A stretch of 51,084 nucleotides of DNA from an uncultured Eubacteriales bacterium (GTDB lineage: Bacteria; Bacillota; Clostridia; Oscillospirales; Oscillospiraceae): the NCBI GenBank assembly GCA_900544705.1, contig UQWH01000009.1:1-51084 (forward strand). Reading direction: 5' to 3'. This document shows, in pieces, positions 7,403-15,416 of the stretch. A model generated the notes under the pieces. It saw nothing but the letters and a program-made list of their open reading frames with translations, did not search any database and was not told the origin of the DNA. The position numbers and the translations under genes were made by a program. Positions within the stretch are counted from its first letter, which is position 1; every line of letters begins with the position of its first letter.

Positions 7403-7951
7403 TTATACCTCCTGTCTGTAAACGATGCCGGAAGCTACTTTTTGTGCGGCCTCTTCGCCGCGCAGCGCCCGGATCAGTTCCAGTGCAAAGTCGAACGCCG
7501 TTCCGGCGGCGCGGCCGGTGATCACGCGCCCGTCCGTCACGGCACCGCAGGTCAGCATCTGCGCACTGCCCATCTCAGCCTCCATGCCGGGATAGCAGGC
7601 CGCCCGCTTTCCGTCCGTGATGCCGAGGCTTGCCAGCACCGTCGGCGCGGCGCAGATCGCGGCGACATATTTTCCCTTTTTGTACATCTTCTGGGCAGCC
7701 AGAAGCGTTTCCCTGCTTTTGCGGATGGAATCGACGCCGCCCAGTCCGCCGGGCAGGACGATCATATCCGCCATCGTCAGGTCAGTATCCTCGACGATGC
7801 AGTCAGCCGTCACGGAGATTCCGTGGCTTCCGGTGATGCACAGCGCACCGAGCCCGGCAAATTTTACGTCCACACCGGCGCGGCGCAGCAGATCGCAGGG
7901 GATGATCGCCTCCGCCTCTTCAAAACCGGTTCCAAGAATGATGTATACCAT
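7403..7951 (-). CDS. DJ-1/PfpI family protein (YajL-like)
   Basis: A 182-residue protein opening MVYIILGTGFEEAEAIIPCD with the conserved Glu that pairs with the nucleophile. The reactive cysteine sits at the nucleophile elbow VAAICAAPTVLASLGI, and the C-terminal GRVITGRAAGTAFDFALELI completes the fold. Relatives act as deglycases/chaperones or in thiamine-linked roles, and substrate is rarely certain. The start codon overlaps the stop of the tmk-like gene (TAATG), and mltG follows after 1 bp, so translation is coupled through the operon. Confidence 0.93.
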   Translation of the reverse strand: MVYIILGTGFEEAEAIIPCDLLRRAGVDVKFAGLGALCITGSHGISVTADCIVEDTDLTMADMIVLPGGLGGVDSIRKSRETLLAAQKMYKKGKYVAAICAAPTVLASLGITDGKRAACYPGMEAEMGSAQMLTCGAVTDGRVITGRAAGTAFDFALELIRALRGEEAAQKVASGIVYRQEV

Positions 7952-8622
7952 TATGCTTCCTCCAGACAGCGATTGACCAGCGCATAGATCTCAGCGTGAA
8001 TGTCGTCTATTGTGCGCATTTTTCCGTCCTTTGCGCAGTGGATGATGCTCCAGCCATAATGCCGCGCGGCATCCATGCCGACCTCACGGCACTGACGCAG
8101 ATAATCCATGTTCTGCTCGTGGATGTCTGCATGCGTGTGCGTGCGTGTTTCGCGCTTGCGGAGCATAACGTCCGTCAGCTCGGTGGGAACGTCGAGATAT
8201 ATGACGAGATCGGGTTTTGGAAGTTCCAGCCGGGTGTATTCAAAGTCCTGAAGCCAGTGGAAGAACTCCTCCCGGCGCTCCGCCGGTTCCTTCGACGCCT
8301 GATGTACGGCGTTGGAAGTCGTGTAGCGGTCGGAGAGCATCAGCCCGCCCTGCCGGTAGTAGTCTTTCCAGATCTTCTGATAGGACGCATAGCGGTCGAC
8401 GGCGTAAAAGGTCGAGGCCGCATAGGCGTTGACGTCCGACGGCTTCGTGCCGAATTCCCCGCCAAGGTACATTCTGATAAGAGCCGAGGATGGCTCGGAA
8501 TACTGCGGGAACACCATGGTACGGAAATCCACCCCATCGGCCTGAAGCCGTGCGGTGAGCAGCTTGAACTGCGTGGATTTTCCGGAGCCGTCCGTTCCTT
8601 CAAATACGATCAGCTTTCCCAT
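7951..8622 (-). CDS. tmk: Thymidylate kinase-like deoxynucleoside monophosphate kinase
   Basis: A 223-residue P-loop kinase. MGKLIVFEGTDGSGKSTQ is the Walker A of TMP kinases, LMLSDRYTTSN the DR(Y/F) motif that contacts the nucleotide, and PDLVIYLDVPTE the Walker-B-like strand. The lid carries RKRETRTHTH. It transfers phosphate from ATP to dTMP in dTTP synthesis. The long insert around YYRQGG and the divergent lid place it in a Clostridia subgroup often annotated simply as thymidylate kinase or deoxynucleoside kinase, so exact substrate is less sure than fold. Confidence 0.82.
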   Translation of the reverse strand: MGKLIVFEGTDGSGKSTQFKLLTARLQADGVDFRTMVFPQYSEPSSALIRMYLGGEFGTKPSDVNAYAASTFYAVDRYASYQKIWKDYYRQGGLMLSDRYTTSNAVHQASKEPAERREEFFHWLQDFEYTRLELPKPDLVIYLDVPTELTDVMLRKRETRTHTHADIHEQNMDYLRQCREVGMDAARHYGWSIIHCAKDGKMRTIDDIHAEIYALVNRCLEEA

Positions 8623-8629
8623 AAAAGCA

Positions 8630-9349
8630 CTATCCTTTCCATCTCTTTTTCAGGGCCGCAAAGACAAATTTCGGCAGGCGCATCATTCTTCCGATGCGCC
8701 GCGGCTCGCAGATCAGGCGGTAAAGCCACTCCAGTTGCAGCTTCTGCATCCATTTTGGCGCGCGCTTGAGCGTCCCGGCAACGACATCCAGCGTCCCGCC
8801 CAGACCGATCATCAGCTTCGCGCCGGACTGCGCCAGATACTTCTGCATAAAATATTCCTGCTTCGGAGAACCCATGCAAACAAAGACGACATCCGGCTTT
8901 GCCTCGCGCAGCTTCCGGACGGCCGCTTCGTCCTCTTTGAAATACCCGTCTGCCGTGCCGCAGATGCAGAGCGCCGGATAGCGCTGGCGCAGCTTTTCCG
9001 CGGCAAGCTCCGCAATGCCGGGCTTACTGCCGAGCAGATACAGGCGCTTGCCGGTTTCCGTCAGATAAGGAAGCAGCCGCATCGCAAAATCAAAGCCAGC
9101 GACCTTCTGCTTGAGCGGCGTGCGCACGAGCTTGGACGCAAGCACCACGCCCGCGCCGTCCGGCAGAACAAGGCCGGCTTTATTGATAAGTGCCCGCAGG
9201 CTGTCGTTTTTCAGCGCGTCATAGGCGATCTCCGCGTTGGGTGTGACGCAGTAGGCGGGCGGGCCGTTTTCCAACAGCTTCTGCGCCAGACCGAGGGCTT
9301 CGTCCATTGTTACATTGTCATAGAAAACGCCCAGAACCTCGGTTTTCAT
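8630..9349 (-). CDS. WecG/TagA/CpsF-family glycosyltransferase
   Basis: A 239-residue enzyme with the family blocks YCVTPNAEIAYDALKN, ALINKAGLVLPDGAGVV, LYLLGSKPGIAELAAEKL and PDVVFVCMGSPKQEYFMQK. TagA adds N-acetylmannosamine to GlcNAc-PP-undecaprenol in wall teichoic acid linkage synthesis, and WecG/CpsF act on related lipid-linked glycans. The start ATG follows AAAAAGGAG. It leads the five-gene minus-strand operon that ends with U32. An LTA-synthase-like protein and an LCP protein elsewhere in the window make a wall-polymer role plausible. Confidence 0.92.
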   Translation of the reverse strand: MKTEVLGVFYDNVTMDEALGLAQKLLENGPPAYCVTPNAEIAYDALKNDSLRALINKAGLVLPDGAGVVLASKLVRTPLKQKVAGFDFAMRLLPYLTETGKRLYLLGSKPGIAELAAEKLRQRYPALCICGTADGYFKEDEAAVRKLREAKPDVVFVCMGSPKQEYFMQKYLAQSGAKLMIGLGGTLDVVAGTLKRAPKWMQKLQLEWLYRLICEPRRIGRMMRLPKFVFAALKKRWKG

Positions 9350-9463
9350 CCTCGCAGCGCTCCTTTTTCCCTATTTTTGTTATTCTATCACAAATTCATC
9401 CGTTTGTCCATTCACAAATCTATTCTGCCCCGCTTGCCGCAACGTAAAAAATAGGTAAAATGC

Positions 9464-9492
9464 TTGACAATCTTCTGACCTTCAAATAAAAT
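9464..9492 (+). promoter_or_regulatory. Promoter of the oadB-like operon
   Basis: TTGACA (9464-9469), 17-nt spacer, TAAAAT (9487-9492). The leader to the TTG start codon is about 75 nt. Confidence 0.7.
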
Positions 9493-9571
9493 GATGGTAT
9501 CGACGGGGACGGCAAATATTCTGCTGTCTCTGCCTGTAAATTCTTCCCAACGAATACTAGGAGGAACTGTT

Positions 9572-10711
9572 TTGGAAGTATTGTTTGAAAATCTGCAAAA
9601 CCTCTTTGTCGGCGGTGCGTGGAAGCTGCTGGTCATGTGGGTGATCGGCGGCGTGCTGATCTATCTGGCGATCGTGAAGGACATGGAGCCCTCCCTGCTC
9701 CTGCCCATCGGCTTCGGCGCGATCATCATGAACCTGCCCGGCATTGTCAACGCCGCGGGCGAGATCGAGAACCTGAAAACGCTGGAGCTGCTCTACAATA
9801 ACGGCATCGTCAACGAGCTGTTCCCGCTGGTCCTCTTCATCGGCATCGGCGCGATGATCGACTTCGGGCCGCTGCTTTCCAATCCGAAGCTGATGATCTT
9901 CGGCGCTGCCGCGCAGTTCGGCATTTTCTTCACTTTCTTCATGGCAAGTCTCTGCGGCTTCAATATCAACGACGCCGCGTCCATCGCCATCATCGGTGCA
10001 GCGGACGGCCCGACCTCCATCGTCGTGGCCAACGCCCTCAAGAGCGGCTATATCGGCGCAATTACGGTCGCTGCCTATTCCTACATGGCGCTTGTTCCCA
10101 TCGTCCAGCCGCCCGTGATCAAGCTGCTTACCACAAAAAAGGAACGCATGATTCGAATGCCCTACGAGCCGAAGAGCGTTTCCCAAACGACGAAGATTCT
10201 ATTCCCCATTGTCATCACCATCATTACCGGCATTTTCGCGCCTAAGGCGGTGGAGCTGATTGCCTTTTTGATGTTCGGCAATCTCATCCGTGAATGCGGC
10301 GTGCTGAACTCCCTCTCCGAAACCGCGCAGAAGGTGCTGGCCAATCTTGTCACCATCTTCCTCGGCATCACGATTGCCGTCAAGATGAACGCAAACGAAT
10401 TCCTCCGGTTGGAAACGCTGATGATCATGGGCCTCGGCCTGATCGCCTTCATCTTTGACACCGCGGGCGGTGTGCTGGTCGCTAAGTTTATCAACATCTT
10501 CCTGCCGAAGGGCAAGAAAATCAATCCCATGATCGGCGCGGCCGGTATTTCCGCCTTCCCCATGTCCGCGCGCGTTGTGCACAAGATGGGACTGAAGGAA
10601 GACCCGCAGAATTTCCTGCTGATGCACACCATCGGCGTGAATGTTTCCGGCCAGATCGCGTCCGTCATCGCAGGCGGCCTGATCATGAGTCTGGTCTATC
10701 TGATCCACTAA
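9572..10711 (+). CDS. Sodium-pumping decarboxylase beta subunit (OadB/MmdB/GcdB family)
   Basis: A 379-residue polytopic membrane protein, the ion-translocating subunit that couples carboxybiotin decarboxylation to Na+ export. Family hallmarks are FIGIGAMIDFGPLLSNP, IIGAADGPTSIVVAN (the conserved Asp of the pore) and MIGAAGISAFPMSARVV. The start is TTG at 9572 (MEVLFENLQNL), 6 nt after AGGAGGA; an upstream ATG at 9491 lacks a ribosome site and lies inside the -10 box. It is followed by a 56-residue gamma-like gene and then a terminator, with no carboxyltransferase or biotin carrier, so the catalytic subunits must be encoded elsewhere. Confidence 0.95.
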   Translation: MEVLFENLQNLFVGGAWKLLVMWVIGGVLIYLAIVKDMEPSLLLPIGFGAIIMNLPGIVNAAGEIENLKTLELLYNNGIVNELFPLVLFIGIGAMIDFGPLLSNPKLMIFGAAAQFGIFFTFFMASLCGFNINDAASIAIIGAADGPTSIVVANALKSGYIGAITVAAYSYMALVPIVQPPVIKLLTTKKERMIRMPYEPKSVSQTTKILFPIVITIITGIFAPKAVELIAFLMFGNLIRECGVLNSLSETAQKVLANLVTIFLGITIAVKMNANEFLRLETLMIMGLGLIAFIFDTAGGVLVAKFINIFLPKGKKINPMIGAAGISAFPMSARVVHKMGLKEDPQNFLLMHTIGVNVSGQIASVIAGGLIMSLVYLIH

Positions 10712-10724
10712 GGAGGTTCGTGTT

Positions 10725-10895
10725 ATGCTGTTTCAATTTCTCGCCGCGGCCGCAGAGGTCGCCGAACGTCCTGCTACGTGGAAAGAATCCCTCAAGCTCA
10801 TGGGACAGGGTTGGGGCGCGATCTTTATCGTCATTCTCCTCATCATGCTGTGCGTTTTGATCCTGAACGCCGCCTTCCGCCCGAAAAATAAATAA
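10725..10895 (+). CDS. Small membrane protein, OadG-like (decarboxylase gamma subunit)
   Basis: A 56-residue protein, preceded by AGGAGG at 8 nt and 13 bp after the beta-subunit stop. It begins MLFQFLAAAAEVAERP, has one transmembrane helix (GAIFIVILLIMLCVLILNA, about residues 30-48) and a short basic tail FRPKNK. Gamma subunits of these pumps are small single-span proteins that hold alpha to beta; this one lacks the usual long hydrophilic C-terminal tail and metal-binding His cluster. Function is inferred from position and topology, since sequence conservation in gamma subunits is poor. Confidence 0.7.
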   Translation: MLFQFLAAAAEVAERPATWKESLKLMGQGWGAIFIVILLIMLCVLILNAAFRPKNK

Positions 10896-10903
10896 CAAAA
10901 TCG

Positions 10904-10945
10904 CAGCCCCACTGTACAAGGCATACGGTGGGGCTGTGTATTTTT
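10904..10945 (+). terminator. Terminator of the oadB-like operon
   Basis: The stem CAGCCCCAC / GTGGGGCTG is followed by GTATTTTT. Confidence 0.8.
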
Positions 10946-10957
10946 CGTATTGCAGAA

Positions 10958-10989
10958 AGACACCCTCCGGCTTTTCCGGAGGGTGTCTT
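10958..10989 (-). terminator. Terminator of the CD1247-like gene
   Basis: AGACACCCTCCGG / CCGGAGGGTGTCT is a perfect stem with flanking A/T on both sides, convergent with the oadB-like terminator. It lies 16 bp after the CD1247-like stop. Confidence 0.75.
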
Positions 10990-11004
10990 AATTATAGAAT
11001 CAAA

Positions 11005-11442
11005 TTACAGCTCGTCGTCGGCGTCAAACTCAAATTCGAGCAGCTCGCCGCACTTCGGGCAGTGGATCGACTCATTGAGGAGGGTCTGCTCATCGACGGT
11101 CGTGGTTTCGCCGCACTTCGGGCAGGTCACCTCATAGGTGGCGTCCTCATCATAGGCAAAATCATCGCCATTGTCGTCGGCGAAGTCGATGACATCGTCG
11201 TCATCATCCTCGTCGTCATCTTCATCCATCAGGAATTCTTCGATGGCATCCAGATCATCCTCGATCTCGTCGAGCTCGTCGGAAACCGCGATCGCGTTTT
11301 CCTCCAGATCGCTGATGGAAGAGGTCATGTCCTGCAGCAGATCAACGATTCCGGAGATCATCTTGCCCTCCGGCGTTTCCTTGCTGAGGTTCAGGCCGTC
11401 CATCAAGCCCTTCAGATATGCGGATTTTTCAGAGAGTGTCAT
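11005..11442 (-). CDS. CD1247-type acidic zinc-ribbon protein, function unknown
   Basis: A 145-residue protein. Residues 1-60 are helical (SEKSAYLKGLMDGLNL, then ISGIVDLLQDMTSSISDLEE), matching the CD1247 N-terminal domain found in Clostridia. Residues about 60-95 are an almost pure Asp/Glu linker. Residues about 103-137 form a zinc ribbon, CPKCGE and CPKCGELLEFEF about 24 residues apart. The composition suggests a cytoplasmic protein that binds other proteins or nucleic acid, but no role is known. It is downstream of efp on the same strand with a 27-bp gap. Confidence 0.75.
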   Translation of the reverse strand: MTLSEKSAYLKGLMDGLNLSKETPEGKMISGIVDLLQDMTSSISDLEENAIAVSDELDEIEDDLDAIEEFLMDEDDDEDDDDDVIDFADDNGDDFAYDEDATYEVTCPKCGETTTVDEQTLLNESIHCPKCGELLEFEFDADDEL

Positions 11443-11469
11443 GTCGTACTCCTTTCCGTGAGCGTCCGA

Positions 11470-12033
11470 TCAGCCCTTGGCGCGGCCAAGATACTCGCCG
11501 GTACGCGTGTCAATGGAAATTCTGTCGCCTTCGTTGATAAAGAGAGGAACGCGGACCTCCGCGCCGGTTTCGACGGTCGCAGGCTTGAGGGTGTTGGTTG
11601 CGGTGTTGCCTGCCAGACCCGGCTCGGTCTTGGTGACTTCCAGATCGACAAAGTTCGGTGCTTCAACGCTGAACACGCTGCCCTTGTAGGACAGAACGGT
11701 GCACTGGTCGTTTTCCTTGACGAAACGGAAGCTGGCATCGAGAATGTCGGCGTTGACCGGTGTCATCTCGTAGGTTTCGTTATCCATGAAGTAGTACAGG
11801 TCGCCGTCGTTGTAGGAATAGTCCATCTTGCGGCGCTCAATATAAGCGGTGGGATACTTATCGTTGGGGTTGAAGGTCGTTTCGGTCACGCCGCCGGTGA
11901 TAACATTGCGCATTTTTACGCGAACGAACGCCGCGCCCTTGCCGGGCTTGACGTGCTGGAACTCGATGATCTGCATGACCTTGCCGTCCATGTCGAAGGT
12001 AACGCCGTTTCTAAAATCGCTGACAGAAATCAT
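11470..12033 (-). CDS. efp: Translation elongation factor P
   Basis: A 187-residue, three-domain protein that relieves ribosome stalling at proline runs. Domain I shows FDMDGKVMQIIEFQHVKPGK followed by GAAFVRVK; the loop lysine at about position 32 is the residue modified in Firmicutes. KMDYSYNDGDLYYFMDNETY is the domain II OB fold and the C-terminal RISIDTRTGEYLGRA the domain III signature. Full length. Upstream of it on the same strand is an M24 peptidase, a conserved neighbour of efp in Firmicutes. Confidence 0.98.
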   Translation of the reverse strand: MISVSDFRNGVTFDMDGKVMQIIEFQHVKPGKGAAFVRVKMRNVITGGVTETTFNPNDKYPTAYIERRKMDYSYNDGDLYYFMDNETYEMTPVNADILDASFRFVKENDQCTVLSYKGSVFSVEAPNFVDLEVTKTEPGLAGNTATNTLKPATVETGAEVRVPLFINEGDRISIDTRTGEYLGRAKG

Positions 12034-12140
12034 ATTGCTTGTCCTCCTATTTTCCCCCTCTGCGGGAAAAATGATTCATAAAATACGATTATATTCTAAC
12101 CGATGCGCGTGAAAATTTCAACCCTTTTCCTGAATTTCCA

Positions 12141-13205
12141 TCACAGAATCAGCAAATCTTTCGGGCTGTGGGTAATATCGCGGCAGCCGTTCTCCTCGAA
12201 AATGGCCACATCCTCGATGCGGACGCCGAATTTGCCGGGCAGATAGATGCCGGGCTCGGCCGAGCAGACCGTGTGCAGCGGCATAGGCTCGGTGTTGCGC
12301 TGGTTGCAGTTGGGTGCCTCGTGGATCTCAAGGCCGAGACTGTGGCCGTAGCTGTGGCCGAAATACTCGCCGTAGCCGGCTGCCTTGATCACATTGCGCG
12401 CCGCGGTGTCGACTTCCTTGCCGCTCACGCCTGCCCGGCTGGCCGCCAGGCCGGCAAGCTGCGCCTGAAGCACAGTGTTGTAGACCTTCTTCATTTCGTC
12501 CGTGGCGTAGCCCAGCGCGACGGTGCGGGTCATATCGGAGCAGTAGCCCTGATACAGAACGCCGAAGTCCATCGTGATGAAGTCGCCCTTCCGGAGCTTG
12601 CGGTCGCCGGGGACGCCGTGCGGCATACTGGTGTTCGGACCGGAAACGACGATGGGGTCAAAGGAAAGCCCCTCGCCGCCGTTTTTATACAGGCAGTAGA
12701 TCAGCTCGGCGCACAGCTCCTTCTCTGTCATTCCCTCGTGGATGCGGGTGCAGACTTCCGTGAACGCCTTGTCCGTGATCTCCTGCGCCTTGACCATGCG
12801 GTCCAGCTCCCACGGCTCCTTACTCGCGCGGAAAGCATTGAGCGCCTTCTGTACGGGCTTGAGCGCGGCGTGCAGGGCTTCTTCGTAGCTGTGGAACTCG
12901 CCCGCTGTGATATAGTCTTCCTCATAACCGAGGCTCTTTACGCCGAAATCCCGGATGGCTTCATTCAGACAGGCGACATAGCCGCCGCGGGTGACGATGT
13001 CGATCACTTCAAAGTTTTTGATGTTGTTCTGCGCGGATTCGATATAGCGGCTGTCGGTAAAGTAGCGCGCGCCGGTTTTGCCGACGATGGCAACGCCCTC
13101 GGCGATGTCAAACTCCGCAGCGTACATCCGGTTATAGCGCGAGGTCAGCAGGATCGCATCCGAATTGTAGGTCAAAAGGGAACGATATTTTTCCAGATTG
13201 GTCAT
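12141..13205 (-). CDS. M24-family aminopeptidase P / Xaa-Pro peptidase
   Basis: A 354-residue protein of the pita-bread fold with an N-terminal creatinase-like domain (residues 1-130) and a dinuclear metal catalytic domain. Ligands are visible in order: D213 in FITMDFG, D224 in CSDMTRT, H284/H288 in GHSYGHSLGLEIHE, E317 in SAEPGIYLPG and E331 in RIEDVAI. It removes N-terminal residues preceding proline or cleaves Xaa-Pro dipeptides. The start codon overlaps the YqeG stop by 4 bp (ATGA), giving translational coupling. Together with efp this is a proline-related cluster often seen in Firmicutes. Confidence 0.95.
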   Translation of the reverse strand: MTNLEKYRSLLTYNSDAILLTSRYNRMYAAEFDIAEGVAIVGKTGARYFTDSRYIESAQNNIKNFEVIDIVTRGGYVACLNEAIRDFGVKSLGYEEDYITAGEFHSYEEALHAALKPVQKALNAFRASKEPWELDRMVKAQEITDKAFTEVCTRIHEGMTEKELCAELIYCLYKNGGEGLSFDPIVVSGPNTSMPHGVPGDRKLRKGDFITMDFGVLYQGYCSDMTRTVALGYATDEMKKVYNTVLQAQLAGLAASRAGVSGKEVDTAARNVIKAAGYGEYFGHSYGHSLGLEIHEAPNCNQRNTEPMPLHTVCSAEPGIYLPGKFGVRIEDVAIFEENGCRDITHSPKDLLIL

Positions 13206-13702
13206 GATGTAACTCTCCTTTTCTTTGCCATGGCAAGAAACGGCACCTCAAAAACGTGGCGCAGCTTCAGCCAGACAGTATGATTATGGATCGAACGAAC
13301 CTGAAGCGAGGTAATGCCTGCCAGATTCGCACCCAGCGTGTCCGTAAAGGTCTGGTCGCCGACGAGCGCGGTTTCCGATTTGGACGCACCATAGCGCCGC
13401 AGCGCTTCGCGGATGCCCTTGGTAAACGGTTTCTTTGCCCGCGTGACGCAGTCCACGCCATACTTTTCGGAAAAATCCGGCACGCGGCGGCGCTTGCTGT
13501 TGGAAACAATGCACAGCTGCACGCCGGCGGCTTTCATCCCGGCAATCCAGTCCAGCAGTGGCTGTTCCGGCTCGTCGGTTGTGTAAGGAAGCATCGTATT
13601 GTCAAAATCCATCAGGAGCAGGTCGATCCCCTTACTGTGCAAAAACTCCGGCGTGATGTCCGTCAGATTGCGGAGCAGAAACTTCGGTAAAAAAGACAGC
13701 AT
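13202..13702 (-). CDS. YqeG-family HAD phosphatase (subfamily IIIA)
   Basis: A 166-residue HAD hydrolase. Motif I is LLLMDFDNTML (DxDN variant typical of YqeG), motif II VQLCIVSNSKR, motif III the Lys of RAKKPFTKGI and motif IV VGDQTFTDTLGAN. Substrate is unknown; relatives act on sugar or lipid phosphates such as phosphatidylglycerophosphate. The first gene of a minus-strand operon with the M24 peptidase. Confidence 0.92.
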   Translation of the reverse strand: MLSFLPKFLLRNLTDITPEFLHSKGIDLLLMDFDNTMLPYTTDEPEQPLLDWIAGMKAAGVQLCIVSNSKRRRVPDFSEKYGVDCVTRAKKPFTKGIREALRRYGASKSETALVGDQTFTDTLGANLAGITSLQVRSIHNHTVWLKLRHVFEVPFLAMAKKRRVTS

Positions 13703-13766
13703 AAACTACCCAACATTTCCATAAATAATTCTAGGATATTATACCACCGGAACGGAGGTTTGTCTA

Positions 13767-14420
13767 TTGCCTATCCCCCTCTATTTTGCAGCGGATTGTG
13801 AAGAAATTGTAACAATTTCAGGCACGCACGACCGAGCCCTGACCGGCTACGGCGTTTTTTCAGACGGAAGCGTCCGTACCCCGCCGGAAAGTGTCCCGGC
13901 ACTGGCAGTTATAGACGACGCTTTCCTGTCAAAGTATGCGCCGGACGAATCCGTATTGGACACGCTCGCCGCCGCCTGCGGGCAGGGATGCTTCTTCGAT
14001 TTCGTCCGGCCGATGGCCGCGCTGCACCGGGCGCTCGTCCACGGCCTGCAGGAACGCCTGCCGCAGGCTGTGCCTATCTTTCTGCCGGAGGCTTATCATG
14101 CGCTGGCGCCGAACAGCGTATGCGTTCTCTCCCGCGCCGTACCATGCAACCACTGGGCGCGCTATCTGGAAGAAAAAAGCGCTGCCTATCCCGCCGGCTG
14201 GTGTCTGGAGCTGATCCCTTGGAGCCGCACCTTTCTACGGCGCGGGAAGACGGCAGAAGTACGGCGGCTCCCCTACGCCTGCTGCGAGGTGGAAGCGCGC
14301 GGCGGAGAACTTCGCTATTTTGACACGCCGGAAACGCTGCAGCTGCGGCTGGCGATCGCGGAGAAATACGGCTGCTGCGCGGCAATCGGCCTTTACCGTG
14401 AACTGAAAGCGCTTGCGTAA
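13767..14420 (+). CDS. Uncharacterised Cys-containing protein, Clostridia-type
   Basis: A 217-residue protein with no family I can name. The start is TTG at 13767, 9 nt after GGAGG. No signal peptide or transmembrane segment is apparent. It begins with beta-rich MPIPLYFAADCEEIVTISG, continues with alternating strands and helices (FFDFVRPMAALHRALVHGLQ), then VCVLSRAVPC, GWCLELIPWSRTF and a C-terminal QLRLAIAEKYGCCAAIGLYR. The regular strand/helix alternation would suit a small TIM-barrel-like fold, but this is only an impression. It stands alone between a divergent yqeG-like gene and a terminator. Confidence 0.6.
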   Translation: MPIPLYFAADCEEIVTISGTHDRALTGYGVFSDGSVRTPPESVPALAVIDDAFLSKYAPDESVLDTLAAACGQGCFFDFVRPMAALHRALVHGLQERLPQAVPIFLPEAYHALAPNSVCVLSRAVPCNHWARYLEEKSAAYPAGWCLELIPWSRTFLRRGKTAEVRRLPYACCEVEARGGELRYFDTPETLQLRLAIAEKYGCCAAIGLYRELKALA

Positions 14421-14448
14421 ATTGCAGAGCAATATGGACAAACGTGGA

Positions 14449-14480
14449 AGTCCCCTGTGGCCCGATGGCCACAGGGGACT
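14449..14480 (+). terminator. Bidirectional terminator between the unknown gene and xerD
   Basis: AGTCCCCTGTGG / CCACAGGGGACT stem with a 7-nt loop, followed by TTTGT. It serves the plus-strand gene and, in reverse, lies after the xerD stop. Confidence 0.7.
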
Positions 14481-14516
14481 TTGTATGAACAGTCTGCAAT
14501 ATCTCACAGGCCATCA

Positions 14517-15401
14517 TTACGCTCTGGGATGATACTTATTATAGACATTTTTCAGATTCTGCTTGATGACCTGCGTATAGATCTGTGTGGAGGAAATATC
14601 GCTGTGCCCCAGCATCTCCTGCAAAGAGTGCAGATCCGCGCCGTTCTCCAGAAGATGGGCGGCAAAGCTGTGCCGCAGCGTGTGCGGGGTGATGTCCTTG
14701 TCGATCTGCGCCATCTGCTGATAGTGCTTGATGATCTTCCAGAAGCCCTGACGGGTCATGCGCTCGCCGCTGAGATTGACGAAGAGCGCTTCCTCCGCCG
14801 GGTCGGACACCATCTTGGGGCGGATGTCCGTCAGATAAGCGCTCAGCGCCTTGACTGCGGCCGGATAGATGGGAATGATGCGGAATTTGTCATGCCCCTC
14901 GCACTTGACAAAGCCGCCCGCCAGACTGACATCGGAAACGTTCAGCGCGATCATCTCGCTCACGCGCATCCCGGTGGCATAAAGCAGCTCCAGCATGGCC
15001 TTGTCGCGGTAGCCCTTGACGTCCACGCACTTCGGCTGCTCAAGAAGCAACTCGACCTCTCGGCCAGTCAGGATCTGCGGGAGCTTTTTCTCCGCCTTTG
15101 GCTGCGGAATGTTATGTACGGGGTTTTCCGACATCAGGCTGGTATCCACGCAGAAGCGATAGAAGCTCTTGAGAGAGGCGATGGAACGCGAGATCGTGGC
15201 GGGGGATTTTCCCGCGTTGATCAGGTGCTGCACATAGCGGCAAATGCACTCGCGGTCGCAGGCATCAAGCGGCAGCTCTTCGACATCCTGAAGATAGGCG
15301 TTGAACTGCCGGATGTCACGCATGTAAGAGGCCACCGTGTTCGCGGATGCGTGCTTCATATTCAAAAGATAGCTTTCATACGCTGACACAAGGTTGACCA
15401 T
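14517..15401 (-). CDS. xerD: Site-specific tyrosine recombinase XerD
   Basis: A 294-residue recombinase. Residues 1-95 are the SAM-like core-binding domain and 110-294 the catalytic domain. Catalytic residues can be assigned: R146 (TGMRVSEMIALNV), K172, H240/R243 (TPHTLRHSFAAHLLENG), H266 (LGHSDISSTQIY) and nucleophile Y275. Length and the KNVYNKYHPRA tail match XerD that, with XerC, resolves chromosome dimers at dif. It is a housekeeping copy, not associated with a mobile element here. Confidence 0.93.
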   Translation of the reverse strand: MVNLVSAYESYLLNMKHASANTVASYMRDIRQFNAYLQDVEELPLDACDRECICRYVQHLINAGKSPATISRSIASLKSFYRFCVDTSLMSENPVHNIPQPKAEKKLPQILTGREVELLLEQPKCVDVKGYRDKAMLELLYATGMRVSEMIALNVSDVSLAGGFVKCEGHDKFRIIPIYPAAVKALSAYLTDIRPKMVSDPAEEALFVNLSGERMTRQGFWKIIKHYQQMAQIDKDITPHTLRHSFAAHLLENGADLHSLQEMLGHSDISSTQIYTQVIKQNLKNVYNKYHPRA

Positions 15402-15416
15402 CCTACACTTACCTTC

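Noticed and set aside
14517..15401. Tyrosine recombinase as a mobile-element integrase
   Set aside because: Length, motif spacing and neighbourhood match housekeeping XerD, and no element boundaries or attachment repeats were seen.
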